Source of the DNA: Siphonodentalium dalli
Taxonomy: Eukaryota; Mollusca; Scaphopoda; Gadilida; Siphonodentaliidae
Length of the DNA: 64,000 nucleotides
Assembly: GCA_032622095.1 (NCBI GenBank)
Contig: CP136065.1
Coordinates: 38,786,732 to 38,850,731 of the forward strand
Reading direction: 5' to 3'
The notes under the pieces were generated by a model. It saw only the letters and a program-made list of their open reading frames with translations, searched no databases and had not been told where the DNA came from. The translations under genes were made by a program, and so were the position numbers. Position 1 is the stretch's first letter. Every line of letters starts with the position of its first letter. This document shows positions 24,331 to 36,579 of the stretch, piece by piece.

Positions 24331-25929
24331 GTTAGCATTATTTTGTTGCACTATAAATCGATTCTTATAACAAAAGTATCTTTTGAAGAAATGTTGTTGT
24401 TGTTGTTTCTTGGTGGTATGGGGATCGCCTGATCGGATTGAGTACCTTTAAGCGACGAGTTAAACGAGGTATGCCCGTTTTAACCAGCTGATTGTGTGAT
24501 CAGATATGAATGTCTATGTTTGGTGCACCTCGAGGCTATCATGAAACTAGAAAACGTATTCACTAAAATAACGGATTGGTACACGTATATAGACATAAAC
24601 TTGTTGAGTTATTTCCCGTCTACAATAACTCTCCTATATATAATATATAGGTTAAGTTTAAAGAGCAACTTTGCTTGAACTTATGACTTCCATGTATTGA
24701 GCTTAACTACAATGTGCGTAAATCTGATCGTGCGACCCACCTTCGCCACATACCACTTCCACCTCATTAGACCCAGTAATAAGATTCTCTATAGGCACCC
24801 AATCAAGTTTAAGGACCATAAATTAATCACAGTTTTGTACGCACCACGTAAACTAGCAATCAGATTTATGCAATTACTCAAGGGGTAATCTCGATCAATC
24901 TCGTTACACTCACCTCAAATTAGCCACATAGTTAACACCTGCATAGCAGAATGTCGTAAGAGTGTGCAGTAAACATGTCGGCTTAGTGTGATAACTGATG
25001 TATTTTTTATTGATTACACGCAAACAGGATCATTTAATTTATTCGGCTCAAATCAATTACGAACATATGTGGATGTGAGAAAGAAAATAAGATCATCTTT
25101 CCTGCCCATGGTCTGGGGCATGAGAAAATCCGGTCCCGACTTACACATACAGTGACTAATCTCCTAATCCATATATTTATGTGTATATCAGGCTAACACA
25201 TTCCTTCACATTATGCAATGAACATAATTTTGTCCCCACCACATGTTTGTCTTACTCAGATATGTTATTATGCAAAATGACGTCAGTTTTGAACCGGAAA
25301 TTGAGTTGTATTGACCACCTCTGCAAAGTAATTTCAATCATCATTAACGGGGTACTGTACGCCATTTTCAATAAATTCCCGGTAATAACAACGATCTATA
25401 ATCGATAATATATAGAAAAATAAGTAATTTGAGTCGAAGATGTATTTTGTAAATGTCCAGGTCAATAGGTTATCTTAAAATCAAAGTTAATAATTTGATA
25501 TAAATTTAATTTATGGCTGACTATGAATTGAATTACGAATTTCCATGTAGAAGACATAATCAAATTAATTGATGGATAGTGGATTGGGCAAAGCATGGCA
25601 CACATGCCCATGTAAACAATTATGTTTATACAGGGCGTAAACTCAAGACACTCACAGTGACTCACTGACTGGTGACTATACAAATAACTTAAATGAGTAT
25701 ATGGGACTAATATGCATATAACATAACATTTAGTATGCTTGAAAACTGTACAAAAATTACTCGATAACGGCAATTTGTATTTTCGCATTCCGGCTAAGCT
25801 GCCATCCGTAACATTACTTCGTACTCAACAGACTTTCAAATAATGGAACTCTGGTTACCTTCATCTACGACTCAGATATTATAGAAACCAACACCAACAA
25901 CATGTGGGTACAGTTTCTCTTTAAGCTCA
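24331..25929. other. No gene recognised
   Basis: The frames at 24697-24888, 25181-25408 and 25462-25788 (-) show no recognisable domain. Confidence 0.4.
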
Positions 25930-25933
25930 TTAA

Positions 25934-26315
25934 CCCTTTACCCAACAAACCGGCCAAAAACGGCCAAATAAAGCTGAAACAGCCTAAATTATCTTGGGTC
26001 TGTCTCAATAAAACCATACAAATATGGATATCATTGGAACCGGCTCATTGACCACATTGTGATGGTTACAGTTATGCCCTGTGCCAATGCATTCTCTTAT
26101 ATATGGGAGTCGACCATAGGTCGCCTCGCATATATAAGAGAATGCATTGGCCTAAAAAAAATCTTTTTTTACCATTTTTTCTTACATTGTTTAACAATTT
26201 TATAATTTTTAATGTGTTAAGCCAATGCATTCTCTTATATATGCGAGGCGACCTATGGTCGACTCGCATATATAAGAGAATGCATTGGCACAGGGCCCTT
26301 CTGTTTGGTAAAGGG
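25934..26315. mobile_element. Type I MITE, uninterrupted copy
   Basis: TTAA|CCCTTTACCCAACAAACC starts at 25930 and GGTAAAGGG|TTAA ends at 26319. The left part contains CATTTGTATGG-type sequence and ATGGATATCATTGGAACCGG, the intact form of the site where the LINE at 8571 landed. The right part is the palindromic cassette (26085-26297) with two dyads around an AT-rich spacer. Confidence 0.85.
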
Positions 26316-26319
26316 TTAA

Positions 26320-27300
26320 AACCACTTTAATGTTGGAAATAAATATGCAAGACATATAGAACGACCCCGGTATGATATTATTGGAAAGGACTTTGCGAAG
26401 GATCTTGCCAATTATTGTCATAACATATATTCCCATTTAGGACTACACCAACGCGTGGTAACAACCCGAATACTTGGCTAATATTGCAGACCGTTTTGGC
26501 TTCGAGAAGACTGATACACCCATGGTTTACATATCGGCCTTTGATAATATAGGCCATAATATAATACTGCATGTAGAGGCCTTATATTAAATGATAGATG
26601 TCGCTGCAATTAAACCGACAATTAAGCATGCTTCTTCAGACCTATACAACCGCCCGATACAGGCACATCGACTAGTTTAAACTAGAATACAAAGGAGAGT
26701 TCATGTGGACACCTTATTGGCTGACCCTATATATATATAGCATGCCTCTTGTAAAAATTGCAACCACATTGAAGCGTGGAGGAATATATAAATATATAAT
26801 CCTGTGATGCGAAATCAATGGCCTGGAGACGACATGACAAGCATGTGCAATATTGTCTGGATTACGGCCCGCAAAGCCATGACGTAAATGACGTCATGAA
26901 ACATGTCATGACGTCTTAACTGGTTTGGATCTCGTTTGACCATTGCTGATTCCGCGCTTTAGCCAAACCACTACCGGAATTCACGTTATTTTGTTTCTCC
27001 AAAAAGTGTACACTGTTCAACATTTCAACGAAACTGTAAATTAGGACATACATGTTCCTGGAAAACACACCGCTCCGTCGTGTGATGTGTGGAAATGGAC
27101 GACATTGACGTCACATGACGTACGTTCGCCCCGACCATGAAACCGGAACTATAAAATAAAAGCATCATCACACGTGACAAAACAAGCTTTGTCTGCTTCT
27201 GAATAAACATCGTATTGTATTTTCAATTAATGGATTATGGGACCGGTGGTGTGCAATGAACTCAGAACGACACGTGCGTTATTGGGTTCGTCGATAGAGA
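26320..27300. other. No gene recognised
   Basis: The frames at 26378-26572 (-) and 27025-27210 (-) are not recognised. GC content rises somewhat towards 27 kb. Confidence 0.35.
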
Positions 27301-27304
27301 ACGT

Positions 27305-28125
27305 ATGCTACCGCGGAAGGATATAACTCGATACTGCGTTTTCAGGTAACGACGGCTCGATAGTTACCCAGCATGCATATGAACGTTGTGGTTCCTCAGC
27401 TCCATCGTATACTCTTCCCGACAGCCGATTGTGGCTCATTCGGTGTACGTTCATTGTATATAGTTGTATATAGTTAATTGTGCCACCATAATCCGGTGAG
27501 CGATGGTGGTATATTTTAAGATAGCCACGGGTTTGTGATCCGTCAACAAAAAATGGGGGGTCCTGATTCGTGAATCTGGACAATTCGTCGATGTTTGAGT
27601 ATCTGGATCTGTAATTGTACGTGCAGTGGTATGCGTGGCATGATTTCCCCGTCAAATTAAATGTATGCGCGGTATCTCCTTCACCTGTATTTACCCACTG
27701 TGGGGGAACTACTCCTGGAGATTTGGTTCTCTATCGAGTTTCGTGAGCATTTTTGGCGAATCCGATTCTCTAAAAGTAAAAATCAACAGCATTAGAACAG
27801 TGTTTCGTGGGTTTCATAGAGCTACCGTGACATTATAGTCACTGGCCATCAGTTTGTGTAAAAAAAGGTTAAAAACTAATCCCGAAATGCACAGAAATTG
27901 ACTTTTTATTTTCCGATTCCGATTCTCTGCTGAGGACTCCGATTCTCTACTGAGCTCTCGGTTCTCTGCGAATAACTCGATTATATACCTTAGGTAAATT
28001 AGTATATGCCGTCCGCAAACTTTGCTCGGTAGAGAATGTAAATAAAGCTCGATAGAGAACCAAATCGCCAGGAGTAGTTCCCCCACAGTGATTTTACCGT
28101 GAGATGGCGTATAGAGGCTGAAATA
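27305..28125 (-). CDS. Unrecognised open frame, interrupted by a MITE
   Basis: The frame is open on - from inside the MITE boundary (27695) to a stop near 27306, about 130 residues. It has mixed composition, unlike the low-complexity frames nearby, and contains FFVDGSQTRGYLKIYHHR and YACWVTIEPSLPENAV. I do not recognise a family. A 395-bp MITE separates it from upstream sequence (28091-28125). In the uninterrupted sequence the same frame would stay open for about 20 more codons and reach an ATG. An acceptor-like TTATTTCAG lies nearby, so it could also be an internal exon start. Local GC is higher than average. It could be a host exon, a decayed gene or chance. Confidence 0.3.
27696..28090. 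mobile_element. MITE with CACTGTGGGGG termini
   Basis: The ends CACTGTGGGGGAACTACTCC and GGAGTAGTTCCCCCACAGTG are perfect inverted repeats. They continue inwards as TTGGTTCTCTATCGAG and its complement (about 40 bp in total). Flanks TATTTACC and ATTTTACC look like an imperfect 8-bp target duplication. No transposase. The interior has repeated CCGATTCTCT motifs. Confidence 0.85.
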
Positions 28126-28372
28126 ATGATAAACCACATGTAACCTCTTTACGATATTTCGCCTGGACAACCGACCCATTTAGAAATCTCCAGACGATCA
28201 GCTGGTCCGTCTCTGATCTATAACAAGACAATATCAATGATCTAACAGTATAAATTACGTCGATAGACATCATAACGGCGAATGAATTGTGCACAACCAC
28301 CTGTTGAACGGTGAATAGATCGAATCTCGCTTCCCCGGGTGGCAGTTTCATTACCCGACCCGAGCACGCCAC
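28094..28372 (-). CDS. Unrecognised 92-codon open frame
   Basis: The frame MACSGRVMKLPPGEARFDLF runs to a stop next to the MITE boundary. It is upstream, on the same strand, of the open frame at 27305-27695, but in another frame. No motif recognised; possibly chance or part of the same decayed locus. Confidence 0.15.
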   Translation of the reverse strand: MACSGRVMKLPPGEARFDLFTVQQVVVHNSFAVMMSIDVIYTVRSLILSCYRSETDQLIVWRFLNGSVVQAKYRKEVTCGLSLFQPLYAISR

Positions 28373-28379
28373 GGATCGA

Positions 28380-28620
28380 TAATAATCAGAACACTAACTG
28401 GGTGGATCATTATTGTTTTATGAATCTCACGGGCACACGTGCACTCACTATTCGCCTGACATTGGTATCGCTGTAACATAAGTTCCGATCGATCAACAGT
28501 TATAGAACATGCACATTCTTGACATAACATAGTTAGAATTGACCCTTTTAAGTAGGCTTGACAATAGAATAGAAATAGAAATTTAACTCAATTCATTTTC
28601 TTTTTAAACACCAGCATATT
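28380..28620. other. No gene recognised
   Basis: No supported coding or repeat structure. Confidence 0.4.
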
Positions 28621-28635
28621 TGGGGCAAATTCTAC

Positions 28636-28800
28636 ATGTGGGGGGGGGGGGGGGGGTAATACAAAATATTCTGGAAGGTATGCCGGGGTGTGTGGTTGGT
28701 CCGAGAGGCAAAACACTTGTTTTTTACAATTTATTTTTCAATTGTTTTTTTTACCTTTTGTGCCCATTTTTGAAATTTGTTACAGTTTAAAACTGACAAA
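28636..28800. mobile_element. Diverged end of the G-run/GTATGCCGGGG hAT-like element
   Basis: A run of about 17 Gs is followed by GGTATGCCGGGGTGTGTGG and TTGGTCCGAGAGGCAAAAC. This parallels the left parts of the elements at 32419 and 37767. The other terminus is not found. Confidence 0.5.
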
Positions 28801-30750
28801 ATCACAATATTTATGTTACTGAGACCTTATATCGGCCTTAGTGGAGAAAACATTAAGCTATGGCATGTTGTATATGGGACGGTGACTCGATGAAGTGAAA
28901 AACTTCCATCCCGACACCCTTCCGAACGAAGCTTCGAGAAATTTAAAACTGCAATAAATAAACTGTCGCAAACATCAATGTGGCTATTATTGGCGAGAAA
29001 ATAACTGTCATCGGTGCATCAAGCCAATAATAAAATTATTTGCATGTCTATCAACTCAGATGATCTGTTACTCTCACAATACCTAAAGTATCCAAGTCTG
29101 GCATAGTGACTGCTTGTCATTTAGTATAACATAATTTGCTATATTAGACTAACAAATGTGTTATGGAATAATGCTATATATAGATAATGGGCTGGTTGAC
29201 CGAATAATCAGGAAATATTTAGAAATTATGAAACCTAGGTTTGCAGATATGAGCAATTTATAAAATAATATTTCCAATTGCAGCCTTGTGAATATCCTCT
29301 CTATGTATTCCAAAAATTCCAAATATTCCAAAAATTGTCAACTCTAGTTGAATTGGAGCTTAACAATTGATTGTCATGAATATGTCTGCAAAATATCAAC
29401 AGTGATTCGAAAGTCAAGATAGAAATCACAACTCCCGAGATGTTATTAGATTAAAATGTATATCAGCCAAATAGCCAAACACATGTTCGGTTCATGTAAT
29501 AGCTTGCATGGGGGTATCATATCTCACTGGATATGCAGGGAATATGCTGGGATATGTATATATTTTTTATTTTGTAAAATTGGATGCATATACCTTATAA
29601 ATACTATAGTGTTTTATGTGCAACTATCAGCTTCTGATCGGTTACACTCTTTGTTCACTACAATGGCACATTGCCGTTTCCATTTAGCAGTATGGAATTT
29701 GACCACCCAATTAAACCTATACTCTCATTATACACTGAACTGGGAACTCCAATGTATGTATGTTGTAGAAAAATTCGTATCAACCAGTATTTTAAAAGGA
29801 TTTTTATATTTGCCTGCATTATAATATTTTTTTTCTCAATTAAAACAGCTTCTGAAACAGCTTTTGGGCGGGGGGTAGGCGTAAACAAAATTGGGAGTAC
29901 AAATGTTTTTTGCAGGTAGGTTTAATGCCACATGCAAATTTCTCCACCTTAAATTTGAAGGAGTCCCAAACCAATTGCCTTGATCACACACATGCATGCG
30001 TTGTCATATGTTTACCTATCCATGATTGAGTTATTTTAACAGAATCATCTGATCTTGAATATGAATATCGCTTTCTGCAATGGTCGTTTCAAATCTTACC
30101 AAGGCAGAGTGAAGACTATATTGGTATCCATAAACGAGCAATCGTGTCTGTTCCTAAACCGGATTAAGCCTGACCAGTATATAAAAGACCCATTATTTAG
30201 CAATATTATATCTCATGTTACTTTCTCGCGTTCTGATTGGCTACACGTTGTTAGTTTTCGATAGTAAACCAGTAACCGGCCTACTCACATACTATTACGT
30301 TTTCTATTTATAGCAACAAAAGAATTTCGCACAATCTGAATAATACCAGAACACACGGTCAATCTGAAACCTTACTGAACGTTACTTGTTGCATGTCGGA
30401 TATTATTTGATTTATTGATGAATTTTAATGATCTTACAAGTGTCCGTTCATATCTATCCAATGCTTATAAATAGTTCGTCCTTTATTAACTTCTCAAGCA
30501 GACAAATCAGCTTTTCAAATTTTCCTGAAATTTCTTTTTTAACCAGTGTGTTAACGACGAATTTTTAGAAATAAATACATGAATCACAAAGAGATTATGT
30601 TAGTTGTAACTGATAACGTAGTTATACACCCCTGTCGTAAATGGTAAAATATGTGACCAATACCCATAATTCGCGGTAAATTCAAATATGACAAAATCAG
30701 ACACAGTAAATTGTGCGTGACTTGTCACCATTGTTCGATATAATGTAATA
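28801..30750. other. No gene recognised
   Basis: Frames such as 29456-29824 and 30055-30264 contain nothing recognisable. Short AATATTCCAAAAATT repeats lie near 29310-29340. Confidence 0.4.
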
Positions 30751-30762
30751 AATAATGCAAGC

Positions 30763-30838
30763 TTATGCCAAATAGTGGTCGTCGACGAGGAATAGTCCTA
30801 GAACTATTCCCCCTTTCGGACCACTATTTTGGCATAAT
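30763..30838. repeat. Short hairpin
   Basis: TTATGCCAAATAGTGGTC pairs with GACCACTATTTTGGCATAA. Between them lie GTCGACGAG and a second small hairpin GGAATAGTCCTAGAACTATTCC-like core. Confidence 0.85.
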
Positions 30839-30938
30839 CAACTCCAAGCCATGTATTATCTATATAATTTTGTGCAACTAACCTGCCCATTGGATTGTGG
30901 ATTAAAGTTCCTGACTATGTGCTAAACATATATAGAGG

Positions 30939-31086
30939 ATCTACAACTCGTCCAAAGTTTATAGCGGAATTTATAAAAGGAGTCCAGTAAATTTTAGGTC
31001 TGGACTGAGTCTTTGGCGAGGTCCAGTTATAATTTACTGGACGCGTTTCGTAAATTCCGCTATAAACTGGGAACGAGTTGTAGATT
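30939..31086. repeat. Long hairpin with GGCGAGGTCC spacer
   Basis: ATCTACAACTCGT at the left and ACGAGTTGTAGAT at the right enclose paired TTTATAGCGGAATTTA / TAAATTCCGCTATAAA and AGTCCAGTAAATT / AATTTACTGGA. The tip is CTGGACTGAGTCTTTGGCGAG. The upstream flank ATATATAGAGGAT is shared with 51571 and 58856. Confidence 0.9.
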
Positions 31087-31089
31087 ATA

Positions 31090-32260
31090 TTCAGATTATC
31101 CAAAACCTCGATAAAACATACTTAAATCAATGTGGGACGTGAAAACTAACATCGGCTTCTATAAGGCCTCCGATGAAGTTTCACGTAAATATGCATTGCT
31201 GCCGCTTAGAGAAATAGTCCTAGATATATAAAGACTCTTTCACCAATTTAATGAAGTATATGTAATGAAATAACCTTTCAAACTATTCATTCGCTAGAGT
31301 GTTGTTGGAAAAATAATGGAAGCCATAGTATTTTGAGACTTAGATTACGGAATGTAAACAGACGACAGACCGGAAGTCAAACTTCACCTGGAGCTATTTC
31401 CTGTTATGAAACGAACGTTCAATATAACAATTTATAGAATGAATTTATTGAATTGAATATGGGTATAATCATGTAATAAATATGTATACATGTATGTGTT
31501 AGACGTTTAGCACAGGGTCAGGAACTTTAATGCCATGCATGTGTATTCTATATTCTCTGAGCATTATTTTCTCTGTGGTGTAAAACTGTTTGAAAATGTG
31601 TTCGCGTGTAGTGTGGATGTCAACATTCGAACTTCAAACGTTCTATGTTTTCAGTTTGAAAGCTAGATTATGCTTTGATGCATGTAGTCTTATAGACGTT
31701 GACATGCATCTTTCAACGGAAATTAAGCACAAGGGGTTTTGCTAAAGAAATCGAGTACAAGCAACACATATATCAATGAATCAAACTTAGAAACGAGCAT
31801 GCCCCCTTTAACAATCGCATCTCTATTAACATAGTGCTGCGTTTGTGAAGTTGGCAAACATCGCCACAATTATATTGTCGTTATACACAGATAGCAATCC
31901 ACTTGAAAGCGGAAATATGCAACAAGAGATAAACAAAATATATTATTGTGTGACATGGTCTGGCTCCAATTAACTATGTCAGTAATTCTGACCTCTAATT
32001 TGAGTTGCATGGTTGTATCACCCACTCAAATCTACACAAACGCATGCAAAACATAATTGCACTTTACATAATGCTTTATAGCCGTAAGTACATATTGCGC
32101 AGGGAGCTCCATATACATATTTACTTCCAGTGTGCCCATGAACGTGTTCTGAATAGATCAGTTCTCATACCTCACTCACGTGAAGACCAAGAGAAAATAT
32201 ACCAAATGAGCATAACTGGCTTTATATATAGAGAGCAGATATTGTGACAGCCAAGGTCAA
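31090..32260. other. No gene recognised
   Basis: No coding or repeat structure that I can support. Confidence 0.4.
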
Positions 32261-32269
32261 GGTAAATAT

Positions 32270-32418
32270 TGTTAGGCCAATGTATTCTCTTATATACGCG
32301 AAGCTCCATTCTCTTATATACGCGAGGCTCCATTCTCTTATATACGCGAGGCTCCATTCTCTTATATATGCGAGGCTCCACGTATGAGTCTCGCATATAT
32401 AAGAAAATGCTTTGGCAC
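32270..32418. repeat. Cassette fragment with a 24-bp half-palindrome tandemly repeated
   Basis: Four successive units containing CATTCTCTTATATACGCG plus AGGCTC fill 32283-32378. They are followed by the closing half GACTCGCATATATAAGAAAATGC-like sequence. It is a type III cassette whose left half-arm was multiplied. Confidence 0.85.
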
Positions 32419-32961
32419 CAGGGGGGGGGGGGGGGATTTTTTTCCTTCCGGGCACGTATGCCGGGGTGGGTGGGTGGTCGATGGGACCAACAAACAATTG
32501 TTTCTGCAACTCAAAATGTTTTCTCCTGCAAGTTTTTTGACTGTTTTTGCAATGAGTTTGGCTTAAAACACATTAGAATAAGAGAAATAATGTAATTCTA
32601 ACTGCTAAACTGACTGCAGGCAGTTATCGTGTTGTATTTTGTTGCAAATTTTGAAATCCAAGATGGCAGCCATGTTTTTTGGCCGAATGACCGCAAAATG
32701 ACCGTTCCTTTTACATGTCAATGTTAACATCCATGACAAATAGTATGCACAGACATTCAGATACATCTGTTTACAGTGAATTTACCCGTGCAAATCTCTG
32801 TTTTAGTGTTAAAAGGTGGGGGGTGGGCGTCCAAAAATGGTCGAAAAAAAAAACTGCCGAAAACGGAAAACATTTTGGACGCGGGGTGGGTGGGTCCCAA
32901 CATGGGTCGAAAGGCAAAAATCAGCATACGTGCCTGAAAACATTTTCTGACCCCCCCCCCC
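32419..32961. mobile_element. hAT-like non-autonomous element, copy 1
   Basis: It begins CAGGGGGG, then has CCGGGCACGTATGCCGGGGT. It ends with CATACGTGCCTGAAAACATT, then CTGACCCCCC. CAGGG...CCC(T)G termini are typical of hAT elements. Copy 2 (37767) shares the body, including GACTGCAGGCAGTTATCGTG and TTGAAATCCAAGATGG. The left flank is the end of the palindromic cassette. A target duplication is not clear here. Confidence 0.7.
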
Positions 32962-33294
32962 AAGAAGCTCCATTCATGGAATGGTTATACCGTGGCCCAT
33001 CGATGACTTGTTTCAATGCTGATATCCATGGTAAATTATTAAAACCCTAAATCTTCCAAAAACAAAGCTATATCTACAAATTAATGGATTCATTGATAAA
33101 CCGTATATCTATAGTGTGAGCATTGGTTTGTATTTTCTTTTGAAAATATGTTGTTTGTACAAGTTGATGGATAGGACATCTTCCAAAATGACACTGCTTT
33201 TCAATTCGTTTTTAAAATTTCATTTAACCTAGTAAAACAATGAGTGTCCTAGATTTACAATATAAGAGTTCAAGCTCTGTGATTTTAACCCTTT
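32962..33294. other. No gene recognised
   Basis: No supported feature. Confidence 0.4.
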
Positions 33295-33298
33295 CATG

Positions 33299-33654
33299 CA
33301 TGACTAGAGTTTTATTATTTGTTTGTGAAAACCCTGTGCCAATGCATTATCTTATATATGCGAGTCTCCCACAGTGAGCCTCGCATATATAAGAGACATT
33401 GGCCTAACAATATTTACCTTGACCTTGTAAGCCAGTGCATTATCTTATATATGTGAGTCTCCCATAGTGAGCATCACATATATACTCGCATATATAAGAG
33501 AATACATTGGCCTAACAATATTTACCCCGACCTTGTAAGCCAGTGCATTATCTTATATATGCGAGGCTCCCTACTGGAGACTCGCATACATAAAGCATGC
33601 AATGACACAAGCTCTTTAACGCTGCACCAGCGCAGCTCCCGCCATGAAAGAGAC
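33299..33654. mobile_element. Type III MITE with palindromic cassette
   Basis: TTAA|CCCTTTCATGCATGA at the left, and GCTGCACCAGCGCAGCTCCC then GCCATGAAAGAGACTAA at the right. It has three diverged palindromes (near 33345, 33430 and 33548) separated by GGCCTAACAATATTTACC-like spacers, one more than usual. Piggybac-type TTAA target at the left; the right TTAA is degraded. Confidence 0.75.
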
Positions 33655-34872
33655 TAATTATTAATATTTGTGTGGTTTCGTACCTTAAGTTTAGAATGTC
33701 CCACTAGAACGAAAGAACTATATTGCGATACGGTGTGATTTGGTTCTCAGATTATATTATCAACACAAAAGTCTGAGCGCACATGGACGACAATGTCCCG
33801 ACAACATGCATGACAAGTCAGACCCAAGAGTTCTAATTTGCTCCAATTGTGACGAGTTGCTTGCGAAAATCGTCAACAAAAACCGCTCTGATCCTCCATT
33901 CTGTTATGTTTTTAGTGCGGGAATTATTCTCAAAGTACATAGGACATTTGACTTTGGGGCGAGCGGTTTACGCCGTTTTGTTTGGAAAACCCCGCGCTAA
34001 ATATAGAAACCACAGACTAGTACCCAGGCGGTGACAGAGTCAGAAAGGAAGTATAATGGACCTATCCGTACGTCCCGCCCACCAGTAGACTGCATGGTTA
34101 CTGGTATACTACGCACCACAAGCCATCTCAATTTCGCTTTCTCTTCAGTGCTAAAATGGCTTCCGATGAGAAAGGACTATGTTGTTAAACGCCAGGTAAC
34201 ACGATAATATAGCTTCTTTCTGAATATCACGATTTTCAAGATACCTTTGTGTGTATATATGCATCTTGTAAAAGTGACTGTCGTTAGATATAAACAAAAA
34301 TAGAACCAATTTTTAAACAAAAAACCAGGTGTCATCGTTAGGCCACTTCCGATAACCAACAAATATAGATGTTTATGTTGAATCAAACTGTGTAAATGAA
34401 ACCATTATGAAACTTCAATATCAAATAGCAAACTTAATATCGAAGCTATGCTAATGGTTCAAACCTTGATGAAATAAACCAAACGGAGGTATGCATGTGG
34501 TAATTAATCTATAATCCCTTTTTGTCGAAATAAATATAACGATATCAGTTTACCATAATACACGTAGTTACCACGAGCGTCCTGAATGTCGAGCCCCGGT
34601 GACGTGCCTCAGACCGGATGCAAAGGATTATCAAACAATGGCCTTTTAAAATTCCACATCCTATTTTGCCGTCACTAAAGTACATTAAAGAAAACGCCGA
34701 CTATCGTGGAGTCAGTTACATGTTGCCATGAGGCAACAATAGCACAAAGTGAACTTGTTCGGCGAAGGTTGCGTGTATACACCGCGAAGCACGTGCAATA
34801 TGTGAAAATTTCGTGCAATTATCTTGGAAAGCATCTGTTGATTCTCATTTATACGTACATTGTCGCATTAAT
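33655..34872. other. No gene recognised upstream of the candidate exon
   Basis: The frames 33740-34000 and 33849-34034 overlap in two phases and carry no known domain. The stretch 33960-34150 is somewhat richer in CG, which could suit a promoter, but no element can be defined. Confidence 0.3.
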
Positions 34873-34932
34873 ATGGAGGAACCTTTAGATTCTCAAATGG
34901 ATTCAGTAAAACGTTTGCAGGAGATCCTACAG
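34873..34932 (+). CDS. Candidate first coding exon of an unidentified gene
   Basis: An ATG is followed by 20 codons, MEEPLDSQMDSVKRLQEILQ, and then a consensus donor CAG|GTAAGT. The exon would end in phase 0. The peptide is hydrophilic and could start an amphipathic helix. I do not recognise the protein and find no partner exon in the window. It could be a start exon of an unknown gene or a chance arrangement. Confidence 0.3.
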
Positions 34933-35610
34933 GTAAGTGTGAATATCAGACATTTGAACTCAATATTACCACGGTGTTATAACAGCAACAAATGTATACA
35001 TTTATAACGAAAAACACTTCACATAAAACACATACTCGCGGCACAGTTAATATTCATAACGCATCATCGATCGGGACTACTATTTCCACGTTTTAGTTTG
35101 AAATCTGTTATATATCAATATTGAAATTTAAATAACACTAGGATCCGAGCGTGGTCGTTGGCATTGTTTAATCCAGCACAATCAGATGTCTTAGTTACTT
35201 TTTTATTTAGGAAACCGAACTAAAACATGTATAAATATCGTTCGTGAACCGGACATGTTCCCCATGTACATTTCAACGCCATTTTAGCTTTTTAACACTT
35301 ATTTTGCTCTTGTGTTCGTAAATTCCCTATGGCTTACAATGGTAGTTAGGGAACCGCTTGTGGTGCGATTCACATCACTAGGCAGGCACATGTCGCTTCC
35401 GGGTTTAAGCTATCGGGGGCATTGGCTATACTTGAAATTGGGGCGGTACCTACGGATAGGTCCATTGGTGCGCTCTGATATAGATTGCATGATAGCTATA
35501 CAGTTAAGGAAGGGTGTCCAGTTTACTATACATGTAAATGAGTGCCATAGCATCAAATTACCAGCCGTGATGAACTGATATTTCTTTGTTTGTTGATGAC
35601 AAAATTGGTC
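34933..35610. other. No gene recognised
   Basis: The frame 35312-35578 shows nothing recognisable. Confidence 0.4.
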
Positions 35611-35617
35611 ATCTTAA

Positions 35618-35868
35618 CCCTTCATGGCGGGAGCTGCGTTGGTGCAGTATTAAAGACCCTGTGCCAAAGCATTCTCTTATATATGCGAGTCTTATGGAGC
35701 CTCGCATATATAAGGGAATGCACTGGCATTTAAGGTCAATGTAAATATTGTTAGGCCAATGTATTCTCTTATATATGCGAGGCTCCCTATGGGAGACTCG
35801 CATATATAAGAGAATGCATTGGCACAGGGTTTTCGCAAAATTCAGGAGAAACTCCAGTCACGGAAGTG
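35618..35868. mobile_element. Type III MITE with palindromic cassette
   Basis: TTAA|CCCTTCATGGCGGGAGC (35614) and CGGAAGTG|TTAA (to 35872) are the ends. GCTGCGTTGGTGCAG near the left end is the subterminal block of this type. Two palindromes have centres GAGTCTTATGGAGCCTC and GAGGCTCCCTATGGGAGAC. This is the shortest copy in the window, with about 250 bp. Confidence 0.8.
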
Positions 35869-35872
35869 TTAA

Positions 35873-36579
35873 GGGTATGTAATGCCACACACACACTTGA
35901 CAAACATGTTACAATTGGTACGAAGGCCACATTGCTGTTCTGTGTAGATATTATCTAATTCTAACCTCGTGAATTGGAATGTTGGGTGTTCACGTTGATA
36001 AAGTATATCAAGTACTATTCGATATGTCTTTGAACATTTTTTGCGAATAACTTGGTCACTGCATGCTTCATGCTTGTCACAAATATTATGTCACTCGTCA
36101 CTCATTTAACACATTCAACTATAGGCTTCAAAGGATCCCACCCTTAAAGTATTTCTGTACGACGATAATTATACGTATAATTTATTACGACAGTTTGTCA
36201 AAGTGCATGCTCGTGTTACCTCCTCGCACTTACGGTGCATAACTTAGCCACTTAACTATATACTAGTCTAAACGAGCAGTTGCGTGTTTGCCATCCATCC
36301 GTCCATCCGTCCGTCCATCCATTCGTCACTTTTCAAAGTACACGCCCAGCCTCGGGTTATCTTCTCACACATACAACCAGTAGATGTAAGTCATTTAATG
36401 ATTTGATAATAGACTACATGTGTAGTTGCTAGATTTTCATCAATATATTATTAGCCAATCAAAGTGCATGACCAGTTTACCCCCATGCACATACGGTGCT
36501 TGACCTGATAGATGTGATTCATTTAACTAGATAGCAGACTCGCACTCACACACACTCGCCTCAACACAATCTTACATAT
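35873..36579. repeat. Degenerate local repeats and (CCRT)n tract
   Basis: A CCAT/CCGT tetramer tract spans about 36290-36326. CAAAGTGCATG...ACGGTGC...CACTTAACTA-like blocks recur about three times between 36190 and 36545. No coding support. Confidence 0.45.

Noticed and set aside
32270-32418. CRISPR array from the 24-bp repeats
   Set aside because: The units are adjacent with no spacers, lie in a MITE palindrome, and the context is eukaryotic.
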